NCBI GenBank assembly: GCA_016708125.1
Contig: JADJGF010000001.1
Coordinates: 580,001 to 644,000, forward strand
Direction: 5' to 3'
Source of the DNA: Ignavibacteriota bacterium
Lineage (GTDB): Bacteria > Bacteroidota > Ignavibacteria > Ignavibacteriales > Melioribacteraceae
Length of the DNA: 64,000 nt
This document shows positions 7,387 to 15,717 of the stretch, piece by piece; position 1 is the first letter of the stretch; each line of letters opens with the position of its first letter. The translations under genes were made by a program, and so were the position numbers. The notes beneath the pieces are model-generated. The model was not told the DNA's origin, made no database searches, and saw only the letters and a program-made list of their open reading frames with translations.

Positions 7387-9810
7387 TTAGTTGTTCATTG
7401 GAACCAATTGAAGTAAATCATATTCTGAATTTTTTACAATATTTTCTTCCGTATTTATTTTTATTGTTTCGCCGTTTAGCCACATTTTTGTCATATCATC
7501 ATAATGATCACTAAAGAAATTTCCGGATTGTCCGGTTGGCAAAATTATTTGAAAATTATTTGGTTCAGCAAAATCATAAATATATCTCATAGATGGACCT
7601 AATTTATTTGTGTATGGCTCATTAAAAGAATATTCCGTATTAAAAACTGTTGTTCCGTCTCCGTCAATTTTATATGGACCAACATCTAAAATAAAATCCA
7701 ACATTTTTGATTTACCATGAAAAAAATGTTTAAATGTTACAGTGTGCAATTTATTCCATTGCCATTCATCAATATCGCCAAATTCTTCACTCAAATATTT
7801 GATTGCATCCCACAAACTTTTCCTAACAATTTCATCTTTCCTTTCAATTCTTGTAGTTGATATATCATCGAACCAACTTGATGAATTATCTTCCAACATT
7901 TTTCTAACAACTCTATATGGAATATTTGCAATAAAAATATATTCGTTAAAAATGCTTTCGCCCATTTCATCAAGAAAAATATTCTTCATCAAATTTTGAT
8001 AAAATACTGCATATATTGCTGGAACTTGACTTTCCGAAATAAAATTGAAATCCCATTTTCTAAGAAGACCTATAACTTCTTTAAGTTTATCATTTTCATA
8101 TGCATGATTTTTAAACGCATTTAGAATTTGCGGAACAATTTCTTTTGCATAATCTGAATAAAAATCCATTTGATATTTTTTAAAATCATCCACATTATGT
8201 TTTTGTTTACTTTCCAATAATTCCGTAATTCTATTAATTCTTGAATTCGGTTCCCAAATATTTGAAATATGATATGGATAATTTTTAATTGTTTTATTAT
8301 TTGCCGAAGCTATAAATCCGTTTGCGGGATTAAACAATTTCGGATTTTCAGAAAAAGGAACAAAACCGAGCCAATCATTTTCATCTGTTGTTCCATCATT
8401 AATAAAAGTCGGGGAATTATTTTTTCTTTGCGGAAGTTTAACTCCGGCTGTATAACCAATATTTCCTTTATCATCAGCAAAAACAAAATTTTGTCCCGGA
8501 GCTTCAAAATCTTTTAAACCTTCTGTAAATTCTTCCCAATTTTTTGAGGAATTAATTTTTGAATAAGCTTTCATTTCATTGCTTGATTCCAAAGCCGTCC
8601 ATCGCATTGTTATATCAACATTATTTTGCTGATTATTCGGATACATTTTTTTATATGGATGAATATCCGAAATTATTGGTCCGCGATGATTTTTTTTGAT
8701 CTGAAAAATTACATCCGATGAATCTTTAACTTTTATTGTGTCTTCAGAAATTGTAAGATTTTTCCATTCGTTATTGAAGAAATATTTAGTTTTTGAACTA
8801 TCTAATTTTTCTATATAAAAATCAGCATCATCAGCCATAACATTTGTAAGAACCCAAGAAATATTTTGATTTTTACCAATTACAATTCCGGGAATTCCTG
8901 GAAGTGTAACGCCTTCTACATTTAAATCCGGCGAACGCAAAACTGCAACGTACCATTTGCCTGGAGCTGAAAAACTTAAATGCGGATCGTTTGCAATAAT
9001 TGGTTTTCCGGATTCTGATCTTTCTCCGTTTACAACCCAATTATTTGAGCCGATGTGTGTTCCGACAAATCCAATAAATTTTCTGAAATTTCTATCAACT
9101 TGTACTAAATCTAAAGGAACATTTGAAATATTTTGTAAATTTTCCGGAATTATTGTCGGACCGTTTTCATCAAAAGTTGGCAAAATTTCTTTAGCTTTTT
9201 CAACACCTAATTTTTGAATAATGTGCGAAAGTGCAATATCGCTCCACCAAGAAATGTTTAATTCCCAAGCCATTAATTTTGCAATTAAAACAGAATGTTC
9301 GGGTTTCCATAAATTTGGTTTGTAACCTATAACATCAAACTCTATTGAGAGTTTTTCCGGTTCATTTTTAATAAATTCATTAACACCGTTTGAATAGGAA
9401 ATTAATTTGGATTTTGTATCTGCATCAAAATTTTCAAAATGCAGTTTTGAGATTTTCGCCAATTCAAAAGTTCTAAACATTTTATCATAAGAAATTGCTT
9501 CGCTTCCTAAAATTTCACTTAATTTTCCTTCGCCGGCTCTTCGACTAATATCCATTTGGAATAATCTTTCTTGAGCGTGTAAATATCCGAGCGCAAAATA
9601 TAAATCGTTTTTGGATTTTGCATAAACATACGGTATCGCAAAATTATCTCTATAAATTGAAACTTCATTATTAAGATTTTGCACAGACTTTTTCCCGGAA
9701 TATTCCGGTAAAGTTTTATTTAACATGTAAATTGAACCAACAATAAAAACTATTAATAAAATAATTATTGTCGCAATTGCTCCAATTATAACTTTTATCC
9801 AATTATTCAT
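7387..9810 (-). CDS. Penicillin acylase family (S45) N-terminal-nucleophile hydrolase, membrane-anchored
   Basis: The 807-residue protein starts with a single hydrophobic anchor (about 5-30). The alpha-chain region DNFAIPYVYAKSKNDLYFALG (54-74) and YLHAQERLFQMDISRR (76-91) follows. The nucleophile motif HIGSNNWVVNG has Ser255 as the predicted autocatalytic cleavage site and N-terminal nucleophile, followed by IANDPHLSF (272-280). The family hydrolyses amides: penicillins, acyl-homoserine lactones, other acyl amides. The substrate is unknown here, and the anchor suggests periplasmic placement. An uncleaved signal rather than a lipobox is seen. It is divergent from rmuC across 85 nt. Confidence 0.9.
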   Translation of the reverse strand: MNNWIKVIIGAIATIIILLIVFIVGSIYMLNKTLPEYSGKKSVQNLNNEVSIYRDNFAIPYVYAKSKNDLYFALGYLHAQERLFQMDISRRAGEGKLSEILGSEAISYDKMFRTFELAKISKLHFENFDADTKSKLISYSNGVNEFIKNEPEKLSIEFDVIGYKPNLWKPEHSVLIAKLMAWELNISWWSDIALSHIIQKLGVEKAKEILPTFDENGPTIIPENLQNISNVPLDLVQVDRNFRKFIGFVGTHIGSNNWVVNGERSESGKPIIANDPHLSFSAPGKWYVAVLRSPDLNVEGVTLPGIPGIVIGKNQNISWVLTNVMADDADFYIEKLDSSKTKYFFNNEWKNLTISEDTIKVKDSSDVIFQIKKNHRGPIISDIHPYKKMYPNNQQNNVDITMRWTALESSNEMKAYSKINSSKNWEEFTEGLKDFEAPGQNFVFADDKGNIGYTAGVKLPQRKNNSPTFINDGTTDENDWLGFVPFSENPKLFNPANGFIASANNKTIKNYPYHISNIWEPNSRINRITELLESKQKHNVDDFKKYQMDFYSDYAKEIVPQILNAFKNHAYENDKLKEVIGLLRKWDFNFISESQVPAIYAVFYQNLMKNIFLDEMGESIFNEYIFIANIPYRVVRKMLEDNSSSWFDDISTTRIERKDEIVRKSLWDAIKYLSEEFGDIDEWQWNKLHTVTFKHFFHGKSKMLDFILDVGPYKIDGDGTTVFNTEYSFNEPYTNKLGPSMRYIYDFAEPNNFQIILPTGQSGNFFSDHYDDMTKMWLNGETIKINTEENIVKNSEYDLLQLVPMNN

Positions 9811-9895
9811 TTTGTTTTATAAATATTATTTATTTTATGTGAATGATAAATTAAGAAGTTTTTTATAAAAAATTAGAATTATTAAAAGGTTTATA

Positions 9896-11209
9896 ATGAT
9901 TTGGTTAGAAATAATAATTGCTGTTTTATTGATAATAATTGTGGTTTTTCAAATTTTGAATTACATAAAAATGCGTAAACAAAATTTGGAAGAAACCGAA
10001 TTAAAAATTTCGCAGAAAGTAGAATCGTTAAATAATGAATTGGATAACAATATAGAAAATGAATTTAAACGAAACCGCGAAGAAACTCTGCAAAATTCAA
10101 AATTGGTTAGAGAAGAAGTTGGAAATTCTGTTAGAAGTTTAGGCGATCAACTTTCAAATAGAATTAGAGATATTTCCGATAGGCAAAAAGATCAGCTTGA
10201 AATAGTTGAAAACAGATTGAAAAGTTTAACTCAAACCAACGAAGAAAAGTTTGATAAACTAAATGATCAAGTTTCAAAACAGCTTTCTGAAATTCAAGAA
10301 AAGAATGAAAAAAAATTAGAAGAAATGCGCGTAACGGTTGATGAGAAACTTCATTCAACTTTAGAAAAAAGATTAGGCGAATCTTTTAAACTTGTAAGCG
10401 ATAGATTAGAATTGGTTCATAAAGGTTTGGGAGAAATGCAAACTTTAGCAATCGGCGTTGGCGATTTGAAAAAAGTTCTCACAAATGTAAAAGATCGTGG
10501 AACTTGGGGAGAAATTCAGCTTGGAACTTTGCTTGAACAAATTTTAACAAAAGAGCAATATGAGAAAAATGTTAAAACAAAAGAAGGAAGCAATGCTTTA
10601 GTAGAATATGCAATTAAATTGCCCGGAAAAAATCAAATTAAAAATGATATTGTCTGGCTGCCGATTGATGCAAAATTTCCGCTTGAAGATTATCAAAGAC
10701 TTACATCTGCAAGAGAAAAAGCTGATTTGGTTTTGATTGATGAAAGTCTAAAAAAATTGGAACGAAGTATTAAAGAAGCCGCAAAAGATATTTCCACAAA
10801 ATATTTAGATCCGCCGAATACAACGGATTTTGCATTTATGTTTTTACCGCTTGAAAGTTTATTTGCAGAAGTTTTAAGTATGCCCGGACTTTTTGATACA
10901 ATTCAAAGAGAATATAAAGTTACAATTGCCGGTCCGGCAAATTTTATTGCAGTTTTAAACAGTTTACAAATGGGTTTTAGAACTTTAGTAATTGAAAAAA
11001 GATCAAGTGAAGTTTGGAAATTATTGAGTGTTGTAAAATCAGAGTTTTCTAAATTTGGTGATCTTTTAGACAGTACACAAAAAAAATTAGATTTAGCAAG
11101 TCAATCAATCGGTGATGCTTCGCGCAAATCTAGAACAATTGAAAGAAAATTGAGGGATGTGCATGAATTGCCATCCAGCGAAAATCAAATAGATTTATTG
11201 AATGATTGA
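9896..11209 (+). CDS. rmuC: DNA recombination protein RmuC homologue
   Basis: The 437-residue protein has an N-terminal membrane anchor (about 2-23), a long charged coiled coil (about 28-190) and the RmuC domain (about 195-405). The domain contains VLTNVKDRGTWGEIQLGTLL, VWLPIDAKFPLEDYQRL, FAFMFLPLESLFAEVL and GPANFIAVLNSLQMGFRTL. RmuC is linked to limiting inversions and rearrangements at short repeats; the domain is nuclease-like. AAAAGG precedes the ATG at 9896. It appears to be a single-gene unit, divergent from the acylase. Confidence 0.93.
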   Translation: MIWLEIIIAVLLIIIVVFQILNYIKMRKQNLEETELKISQKVESLNNELDNNIENEFKRNREETLQNSKLVREEVGNSVRSLGDQLSNRIRDISDRQKDQLEIVENRLKSLTQTNEEKFDKLNDQVSKQLSEIQEKNEKKLEEMRVTVDEKLHSTLEKRLGESFKLVSDRLELVHKGLGEMQTLAIGVGDLKKVLTNVKDRGTWGEIQLGTLLEQILTKEQYEKNVKTKEGSNALVEYAIKLPGKNQIKNDIVWLPIDAKFPLEDYQRLTSAREKADLVLIDESLKKLERSIKEAAKDISTKYLDPPNTTDFAFMFLPLESLFAEVLSMPGLFDTIQREYKVTIAGPANFIAVLNSLQMGFRTLVIEKRSSEVWKLLSVVKSEFSKFGDLLDSTQKKLDLASQSIGDASRKSRTIERKLRDVHELPSSENQIDLLND

Positions 11210-11373
11210 TTCGCAAAAAAATATTTTTTCACTATTCATTTGGAATAAGAAAATTTTTATATTCAAATTAATTACACTTACCGAAAAAAAACTTTCGTTC
11301 ACCGATTAACATTTACCAAATTTATATTTTATAAATAAATTACTTTCAGCAATTTGAAAATGTGGAGTAAAAC

Positions 11374-12093
11374 ATGAATTCACAAGACAACAATACAAAA
11401 GCAAGAATAATTGCCGGATTACTTCTTGTTGCGCTTGGCACATTATTTTTATTAGATAATTACGGAATTATTTATTTCAGTCTTCCGGCTTTTCTTTTTC
11501 ATTGGGAATATATTTTAATCGGAATCGGCGTATATATTTTATCAACAACTAAAAATAAAACTGCAGGAATAATTCTTGCGGCAATCGGATTTTTCAATTT
11601 GGTTCCGGATTTCTGGCCATTAATTCTTGTTGGTTTGGGAGTTTATATTATACTTAGAAGAAATCCTGTTAAACAAAATTTAAAAGTTGAAGTTGAATTA
11701 AATTCGGAAGGAAAAGAAATTCCATCAGACCAAAATTTTAATTCCGATATAAATAACAGTATTGATGATGTTTCAATTTTTGGCGGCGGAACAAAAAGAG
11801 TAAATTCAAATAATTTTACCGGCGGAAAACTTACAGCAATTTTTGGAGGTTCCGATATTCATTTAGAAAATTGTTTCTTGGCAAAAGGGAAAAATGATTT
11901 AGATATTTTTTCAATGTTCGGCGGATACACAATTTATGTTCCTCAAGATTGGAGTGTTGTTATTGATGTTGTTGCAATTTTTGGCGGATTTTCCGATAAA
12001 CGAATAAAAGACCCAAACAGAGTTTATGAAGAAGATAAAGTACTTGTAATTAAAGGATTGGTTTTATTCGGCGGCGGCGAAGTAAAATTTTAA
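11374..12093 (+). CDS. LiaF-like membrane protein (DUF5668-type helices plus LiaF C-terminal domain), copy 1
   Basis: The 239-residue protein has four hydrophobic segments in its first half (about 10-28, 43-58, 62-76 and 78-93; pattern LLLVALGTLFLLDNYG, YILIGIGVYIL, WPLILVGLGVYII). A beta-rich C-terminal domain with repeated short motifs follows (SIFGGGTKRV, AIFGGSDIHL, SMFGGYTIYVP, LVLFGGGEVKF). That domain resembles the cell-wall-active antibiotics response (LiaF) domain, which senses envelope damage and restrains LiaRS-type kinases in Firmicutes. The next gene is a paralogue, and a LytS/LytTR pair follows on the same strand, so an envelope-sensing operon is likely. GGAG lies upstream of the ATG. 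Function by homology only. Confidence 0.82.
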   Translation: MNSQDNNTKARIIAGLLLVALGTLFLLDNYGIIYFSLPAFLFHWEYILIGIGVYILSTTKNKTAGIILAAIGFFNLVPDFWPLILVGLGVYIILRRNPVKQNLKVEVELNSEGKEIPSDQNFNSDINNSIDDVSIFGGGTKRVNSNNFTGGKLTAIFGGSDIHLENCFLAKGKNDLDIFSMFGGYTIYVPQDWSVVIDVVAIFGGFSDKRIKDPNRVYEEDKVLVIKGLVLFGGGEVKF

Positions 12094-12120
12094 TTTTCAA
12101 TTAATTTTCTTGAGGTTTAG

Positions 12121-12816
12121 ATGATAAAAAAAACAAATAATTCAAAAGGAAGAGTCGCAATTGGTGCTTTGCTTATTCTTTTTGGAATATTATTCTTTTT
12201 GAGAAACTTTCATTTCGAATTTTTTGACATAGATTTATTTTCTTGGCCGGTAATATTTTTTATAATCGGAATAATTATTATTCTAAATAACAAAAGTTCT
12301 TTTTTCGGATTAATTTTAGTGATAATTGGCGGTTCCGGAATTGCATCAAATTATTTCGGAATTTCCTTTGAATCTTTCTTCTACGAATATTGGCCGTTCA
12401 TTTTAATTATTTTGGGAATTTATTTCATCTTTAAGAAATCAATCATCGCCGAAAATTCCGATAAAAGTTTTATTGAAGAAAATGAATACTTAGCTGATAT
12501 TTTTACAATTTTTGGCGAGACAAAAAAAATTATTAAAACAAATAAATTTTTGGGTGGAAAAATAAGTTCAATAATGGGAGAATCCCAAATTGATTTAAGA
12601 AACTCTAATCTTGCAGATGGAAAAGTTGAATTAGATACTTTAACACTTATGGGCTCAACAGAAATTAATATTCCAATAGATTGGAAAGTAATTATTAAAA
12701 CCACAACAATTTTTGGTGCTTTTGAAGATTTAAGAGGGAATGCAAATACGACAGAAAATACAAATGTTTTAGTAGTAAAAGGACTTGTTCTTTTTGGCGG
12801 TGGTGAAATTAGATAA
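12121..12816 (+). CDS. LiaF-like membrane protein, copy 2
   Basis: This 231-residue paralogue of the preceding gene has the same architecture: four N-terminal hydrophobic segments (IGALLILFGILFFLRN, WPVIFFIIGIIIILN, LILVIIGGSGIA, WPFILIILGIYFIFK) and the LiaF-like beta domain with FTIFGETKKII, SSIMGESQIDL, LTLMGSTEINIP and LVLFGGGEIR. The two genes are separated by 27 nt, with GAGG before this ATG. Strong divergence outside the motifs suggests an old duplication. It is followed after 16 nt by the LytS-like kinase. Two adjacent LiaF-like proteins could form a heteromeric sensor; that is inference. Confidence 0.82.
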   Translation: MIKKTNNSKGRVAIGALLILFGILFFLRNFHFEFFDIDLFSWPVIFFIIGIIIILNNKSSFFGLILVIIGGSGIASNYFGISFESFFYEYWPFILIILGIYFIFKKSIIAENSDKSFIEENEYLADIFTIFGETKKIIKTNKFLGGKISSIMGESQIDLRNSNLADGKVELDTLTLMGSTEINIPIDWKVIIKTTTIFGAFEDLRGNANTTENTNVLVVKGLVLFGGGEIR

Positions 12817-12832
12817 ATAATGAAAATTTGAT

Positions 12833-13879
12833 ATGATAAATCCCTTTGTAAAAAATGTAAAAAGTTTTTCTGTATATCTGATTATTTGGATATTTATTTT
12901 TCTTCTGCACACTAGCATTTTATACTTTGTTGTAAATCAGTCATTGCAAATTTGTTTAGCGGATAGTTTGATTTTTAATTTTCTATTTCTCGCATTAGGT
13001 TTATCACTTTGGTATCCAACAAAATTTATTTCTTTCGAAAGTTTTTCCGTTCTAAAAATAATTACAAATCATATTACAGCAGCTTTTTTCACAGCAGGCA
13101 TTTGGATTTTTATTGGTTACTGGATTTTAAAACAACTTTTTACTAATAATTTAGAATATCAAAATTTTCTTACCAGTACTTTAGTTTGGCGGTTTTTCAT
13201 CGGAATGTTTTACTATTTTATAATCGTTGCGTTAATTTACATTATTATTTACTACAATAATTTTCAAGAAAAAGTTTTAAAAGAAGCGGAACTGAAATCG
13301 CTTGTTAAAGAAGCGGAATTGAAAAGTTTGAAATATCAAATTAATCCTCATTTTATTTTTAACTCACTAAATTCAATAAGTGCTTTAACGATTTCAGAAC
13401 CAGAACTTGCCCGTGAAATGACAATTAATCTTTCAACATTTCTGCGTAAAACATTGAGCAATAATGAAAATCAGAAAAGTAAATTAATTGATGAACTAAA
13501 AAATGCAAAGCTATATTTGGATATTGAAAAAATCAGATTCGGCGATAAATTTACATACACAGAAAATATTGGAAACGGATGTTTGGAAATGGAAGTTCCG
13601 AATATGATTCTTCAGCCGATATTCGAAAATGCAATTAAACATGGAGTTTATGAAAGTATCGAGCCTGTAAACATTCATTTTACTTGTGAAGAACAATTAG
13701 AATATATAAAGTTAACTATTACAAACAACTACGATCTTGAAGCAGTTTCTCATAAAGGTGAAGGAATTGGTATGAGTAATATTCAAAGTCGTTTGCGAAT
13801 GATTTATAACCAAGAAAATTTATTAAAATTTTCCAAAAATGATGGAATTTTTACCGTAACTATTTTTATTCCATTGTAA
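12833..13879 (+). CDS. LytS-type sensor histidine kinase (His_kinase family)
   Basis: The 348-residue protein has about four membrane helices in its first 145 residues and no separate sensor domain. The His_kinase motif KYQINPHFIFNSLNSISAL follows with predicted phospho-acceptor His173, then an ATPase domain with MILQPIFENAIKHGV and KGEGIGMSNIQSRLRMIY. The pattern is the YehU/LytS class, partnered with LytTR regulators. A 27-nt imperfect tandem duplication (13280-13333) repeats KEAELKSLV/KEAELKSLK in the signalling helix before the His motif. The neighbours suggest it may be controlled by the two LiaF-like proteins encoded just upstream. Confidence 0.92.
   Translation: MINPFVKNVKSFSVYLIIWIFIFLLHTSILYFVVNQSLQICLADSLIFNFLFLALGLSLWYPTKFISFESFSVLKIITNHITAAFFTAGIWIFIGYWILKQLFTNNLEYQNFLTSTLVWRFFIGMFYYFIIVALIYIIIYYNNFQEKVLKEAELKSLVKEAELKSLKYQINPHFIFNSLNSISALTISEPELAREMTINLSTFLRKTLSNNENQKSKLIDELKNAKLYLDIEKIRFGDKFTYTENIGNGCLEMEVPNMILQPIFENAIKHGVYESIEPVNIHFTCEEQLEYIKLTITNNYDLEAVSHKGEGIGMSNIQSRLRMIYNQENLLKFSKNDGIFTVTIFIPL
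13280..13333 (+). repeat. 27-nt imperfect tandem duplication inside the LytS-like kinase
   Basis: Two copies (13280-13306 and 13307-13333) both begin AAAGAAGCGGAA and encode KEAELKSLV and KEAELKSLK. The duplication lengthens the helix between the last membrane segment and the His motif by nine residues. The reading frame is kept. Copies differ at several positions, so it is not a recent slippage product. Confidence 0.6.
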
Positions 13880-13890
13880 ATTTTAATTCT

Positions 13891-13921
13891 TGTCATTCCG
13901 GTATGCTTCTAACCGGAATCT
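13891..13921. repeat. REP-like palindrome between kinase and response regulator genes
   Basis: The sequence TGTCATTCCGGTATGCTTCT and the 11 bases after it form a perfect 8-bp stem (ATTCCGGT 13895-13902, ACCGGAAT 13912-13919) with a 9-nt loop. GTCATTCCGG...CCGGAATC elements are a common form of bacterial extragenic palindrome, spread in many copies per genome. It is clearly more GC-rich than its surroundings. It sits in the 92-nt gap between lytS-like and lytTR-like genes and could attenuate or stabilise the transcript between them. Confidence 0.65.
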
Positions 13922-13971
13922 AAAAAGTGTAATCATGAATTATAGCAAATTACTTTTAGGGATTATAAAAT

Positions 13972-14724
13972 ATGAATAACGAAATTTCTGTTTTAATAAT
14001 TGACGATGAAAAACTTGCGCGAGATATTGTTAAAAAATATCTTCAGCAAAATGAAAAAGTAAAATTGCTCGGTGAATGTTCAAACGGATTTGAAGGAATA
14101 AAAAGTATAAATGAGCTAAAACCCGATTTGATTTTTCTTGATATTCAAATGCCGAAAATTACGGGATTTGAAATGCTGGAGTTGCTTGATGAAAAACCTC
14201 AAATAATTTTTACAACAGCTTTTGATCAATATGCAATTAAAGCGTTTGAAGTAAACGCAACCGATTATTTGCTAAAACCATTTTCTTTGGAAAGATTTAA
14301 CGAAGCACTTAATAAAGCAATCGATAAAATTTATAGAAACGATAAAGAAAAAATTGATTACGAAAATTTAATTTCAAAAGTAAATGATTTTCCGAATGTG
14401 ATAAATAGAATTGTTGTAAAAACAAATCAGAAAATAGTAATAATTCCAGTTGATAAAATTTATTATTTAGAAGCACAAGATGATTATGTTATGATTCACT
14501 CCGAATTAGGAAATCACCTAAAGCAACAGCGAATGAAATATTATGAAGAACATTTAAATATTGATGAATTTATCCGCGTTCATCGTTCATACATAGTAAA
14601 TATAAATGAAGTAAAACAAGTCGATCTTTTTGAAAAAGAATCATACAAAGTTACATTAAAAAATGGAGAGAAAATTCCGGTAAGTAAAAGTGGTTATTCG
14701 CGATTAAAAGAATTGATGAAATAA
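13972..14724 (+). CDS. LytTR-family response regulator
   Basis: The 250-residue protein has a CheY-like receiver (about 5-120) with the acidic pair in LIIDDEKLARD (11-12), phospho-acceptor Asp57 in LIFLDIQMPKITGFEML, TTAFDQYAIKAFEVNATDYLLKPF with the conserved Lys, and a C-terminal LytTR DNA-binding domain (about 148-250; YYLEAQDDYVMIHS, FIRVHRSYIVNI). It is the expected partner of the LytS-like kinase upstream. Its stop is separated by one base from the stop of the convergent lipoprotein gene. Direct targets are unknown; the upstream LiaF-like genes are natural candidates. Confidence 0.94.
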   Translation: MNNEISVLIIDDEKLARDIVKKYLQQNEKVKLLGECSNGFEGIKSINELKPDLIFLDIQMPKITGFEMLELLDEKPQIIFTTAFDQYAIKAFEVNATDYLLKPFSLERFNEALNKAIDKIYRNDKEKIDYENLISKVNDFPNVINRIVVKTNQKIVIIPVDKIYYLEAQDDYVMIHSELGNHLKQQRMKYYEEHLNIDEFIRVHRSYIVNINEVKQVDLFEKESYKVTLKNGEKIPVSKSGYSRLKELMK

Positions 14725-14725
14725 A

Positions 14726-15691
14726 TTATTTAGAAATTCCAACTTGCAAAACTTCTTTTGTTAATTCGTTTTGAATAAAAGAAATTACATATAAATTTTC
14801 TTTATTCCATCTTGGATCAACCAAAGTTAATTCAGCAAACTTAGCTCTTCCCTTTTCAGATATTGAAGAAAGTGAAATTCCTTTATAATCCGGAGAAAAT
14901 TTTCTAAGTAAGAACTGAATTTTTTTATCAGAATTTTCTGAAGATAAATCGCTAAAAATAATTTCGTTTTCAATAACTGCGTTTCGCAAAATTAAATTGT
15001 TGAAATCAATTTCGTCTAAATCATAAACATCAACAAAAATATCTATTAACATTCCATTACCGTCAACAAGGCTATCCATAACTGTAATTGCAATTTTGGG
15101 CTTTTTATTTGTTTCGCTTTCAATAATTTCGGAAATTTCATTTGTTACAATTCCATTTATTACAAACAGCGGATTTTGGGAAATATTATAATAACTTTTT
15201 CTATTTGTAACACTTTCAAAAAAAGCAAAATAAAAAACATCATTTTTAAAAGGATAATCTGAAGGATAATTTATAACAAAAATTTTGTTAGTGTTTTCCA
15301 ATTGAAATTTGGAAAATAATTTTTCAACATCGCAAGTATCGCAAAATGAATTTGTGAAAGCTTCAAGAATCATAAATTTGGTTAGATTATTTTTATTAAG
15401 AATAAAATCTTCATTTATTAATTTATTTTTTAGAATCGATATTTCTTTTTCTTCGGAAAAATAATTTTGCTTTCTAACTTTTATTAAATGTTTTACGGCT
15501 AAAAGTTCTAAAGTATCGGGAGTAAATTTTCCGCTGAAACTACCATCTAAAAAAATTTCACCATTTTGTACATTTGATTGTATAAAAACTTTTCCATTTC
15601 CAGTTTCAGTAATGGTTGGAGATTCAGAACTGCAAGATGAGATTACACAAGTTATAATTAAAACAAATATTATAATTTTTTGTGAACTCAC
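14726..15691 (-). CDS. Lipoprotein with PEGA-like domain and Omp28/thioredoxin-like domain
   Basis: The start is GTG at 15691. The signal IIIFVLIITCVISSC suggests lipid attachment at Cys20. Residues about 32-100 (GKVFIQSNVQNGEIFLDGSF, LLAVKHLIKVRKQNYFSEEK) resemble a PEGA-type surface beta domain. Residues about 104-200 resemble Omp28-related thioredoxin folds: MILEAFTNSFCDTCDVEKLF with a CxxC pair (Cys117, Cys120), then FVINYPSDYPF and PLFVINGIV. A C-terminal beta-rich part follows. It is the last gene of a three-gene set with a deacetylase-like lipoprotein and a secretin-like protein. A role in redox or surface handling is inference; the domain calls are by motif resemblance. Confidence 0.7.
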   Translation of the reverse strand: MSSQKIIIFVLIITCVISSCSSESPTITETGNGKVFIQSNVQNGEIFLDGSFSGKFTPDTLELLAVKHLIKVRKQNYFSEEKEISILKNKLINEDFILNKNNLTKFMILEAFTNSFCDTCDVEKLFSKFQLENTNKIFVINYPSDYPFKNDVFYFAFFESVTNRKSYYNISQNPLFVINGIVTNEISEIIESETNKKPKIAITVMDSLVDGNGMLIDIFVDVYDLDEIDFNNLILRNAVIENEIIFSDLSSENSDKKIQFLLRKFSPDYKGISLSSISEKGRAKFAELTLVDPRWNKENLYVISFIQNELTKEVLQVGISK

Positions 15692-15717
15692 AATTATTAT
15701 TCAATTAGTTAAAATTA

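Noticed and set aside
7742..9217. Several 60-86 codon frames inside the penicillin-acylase-like gene
   Set aside because: All lie within a gene with clear family motifs from end to end and show shadow composition.
11285..11300. CGAAA...TTTCG dyad upstream of the first LiaF-like gene as a regulator site
   Set aside because: A 5-bp dyad in A/T-rich DNA is expected by chance, and no second copy was seen near the LytTR target genes.
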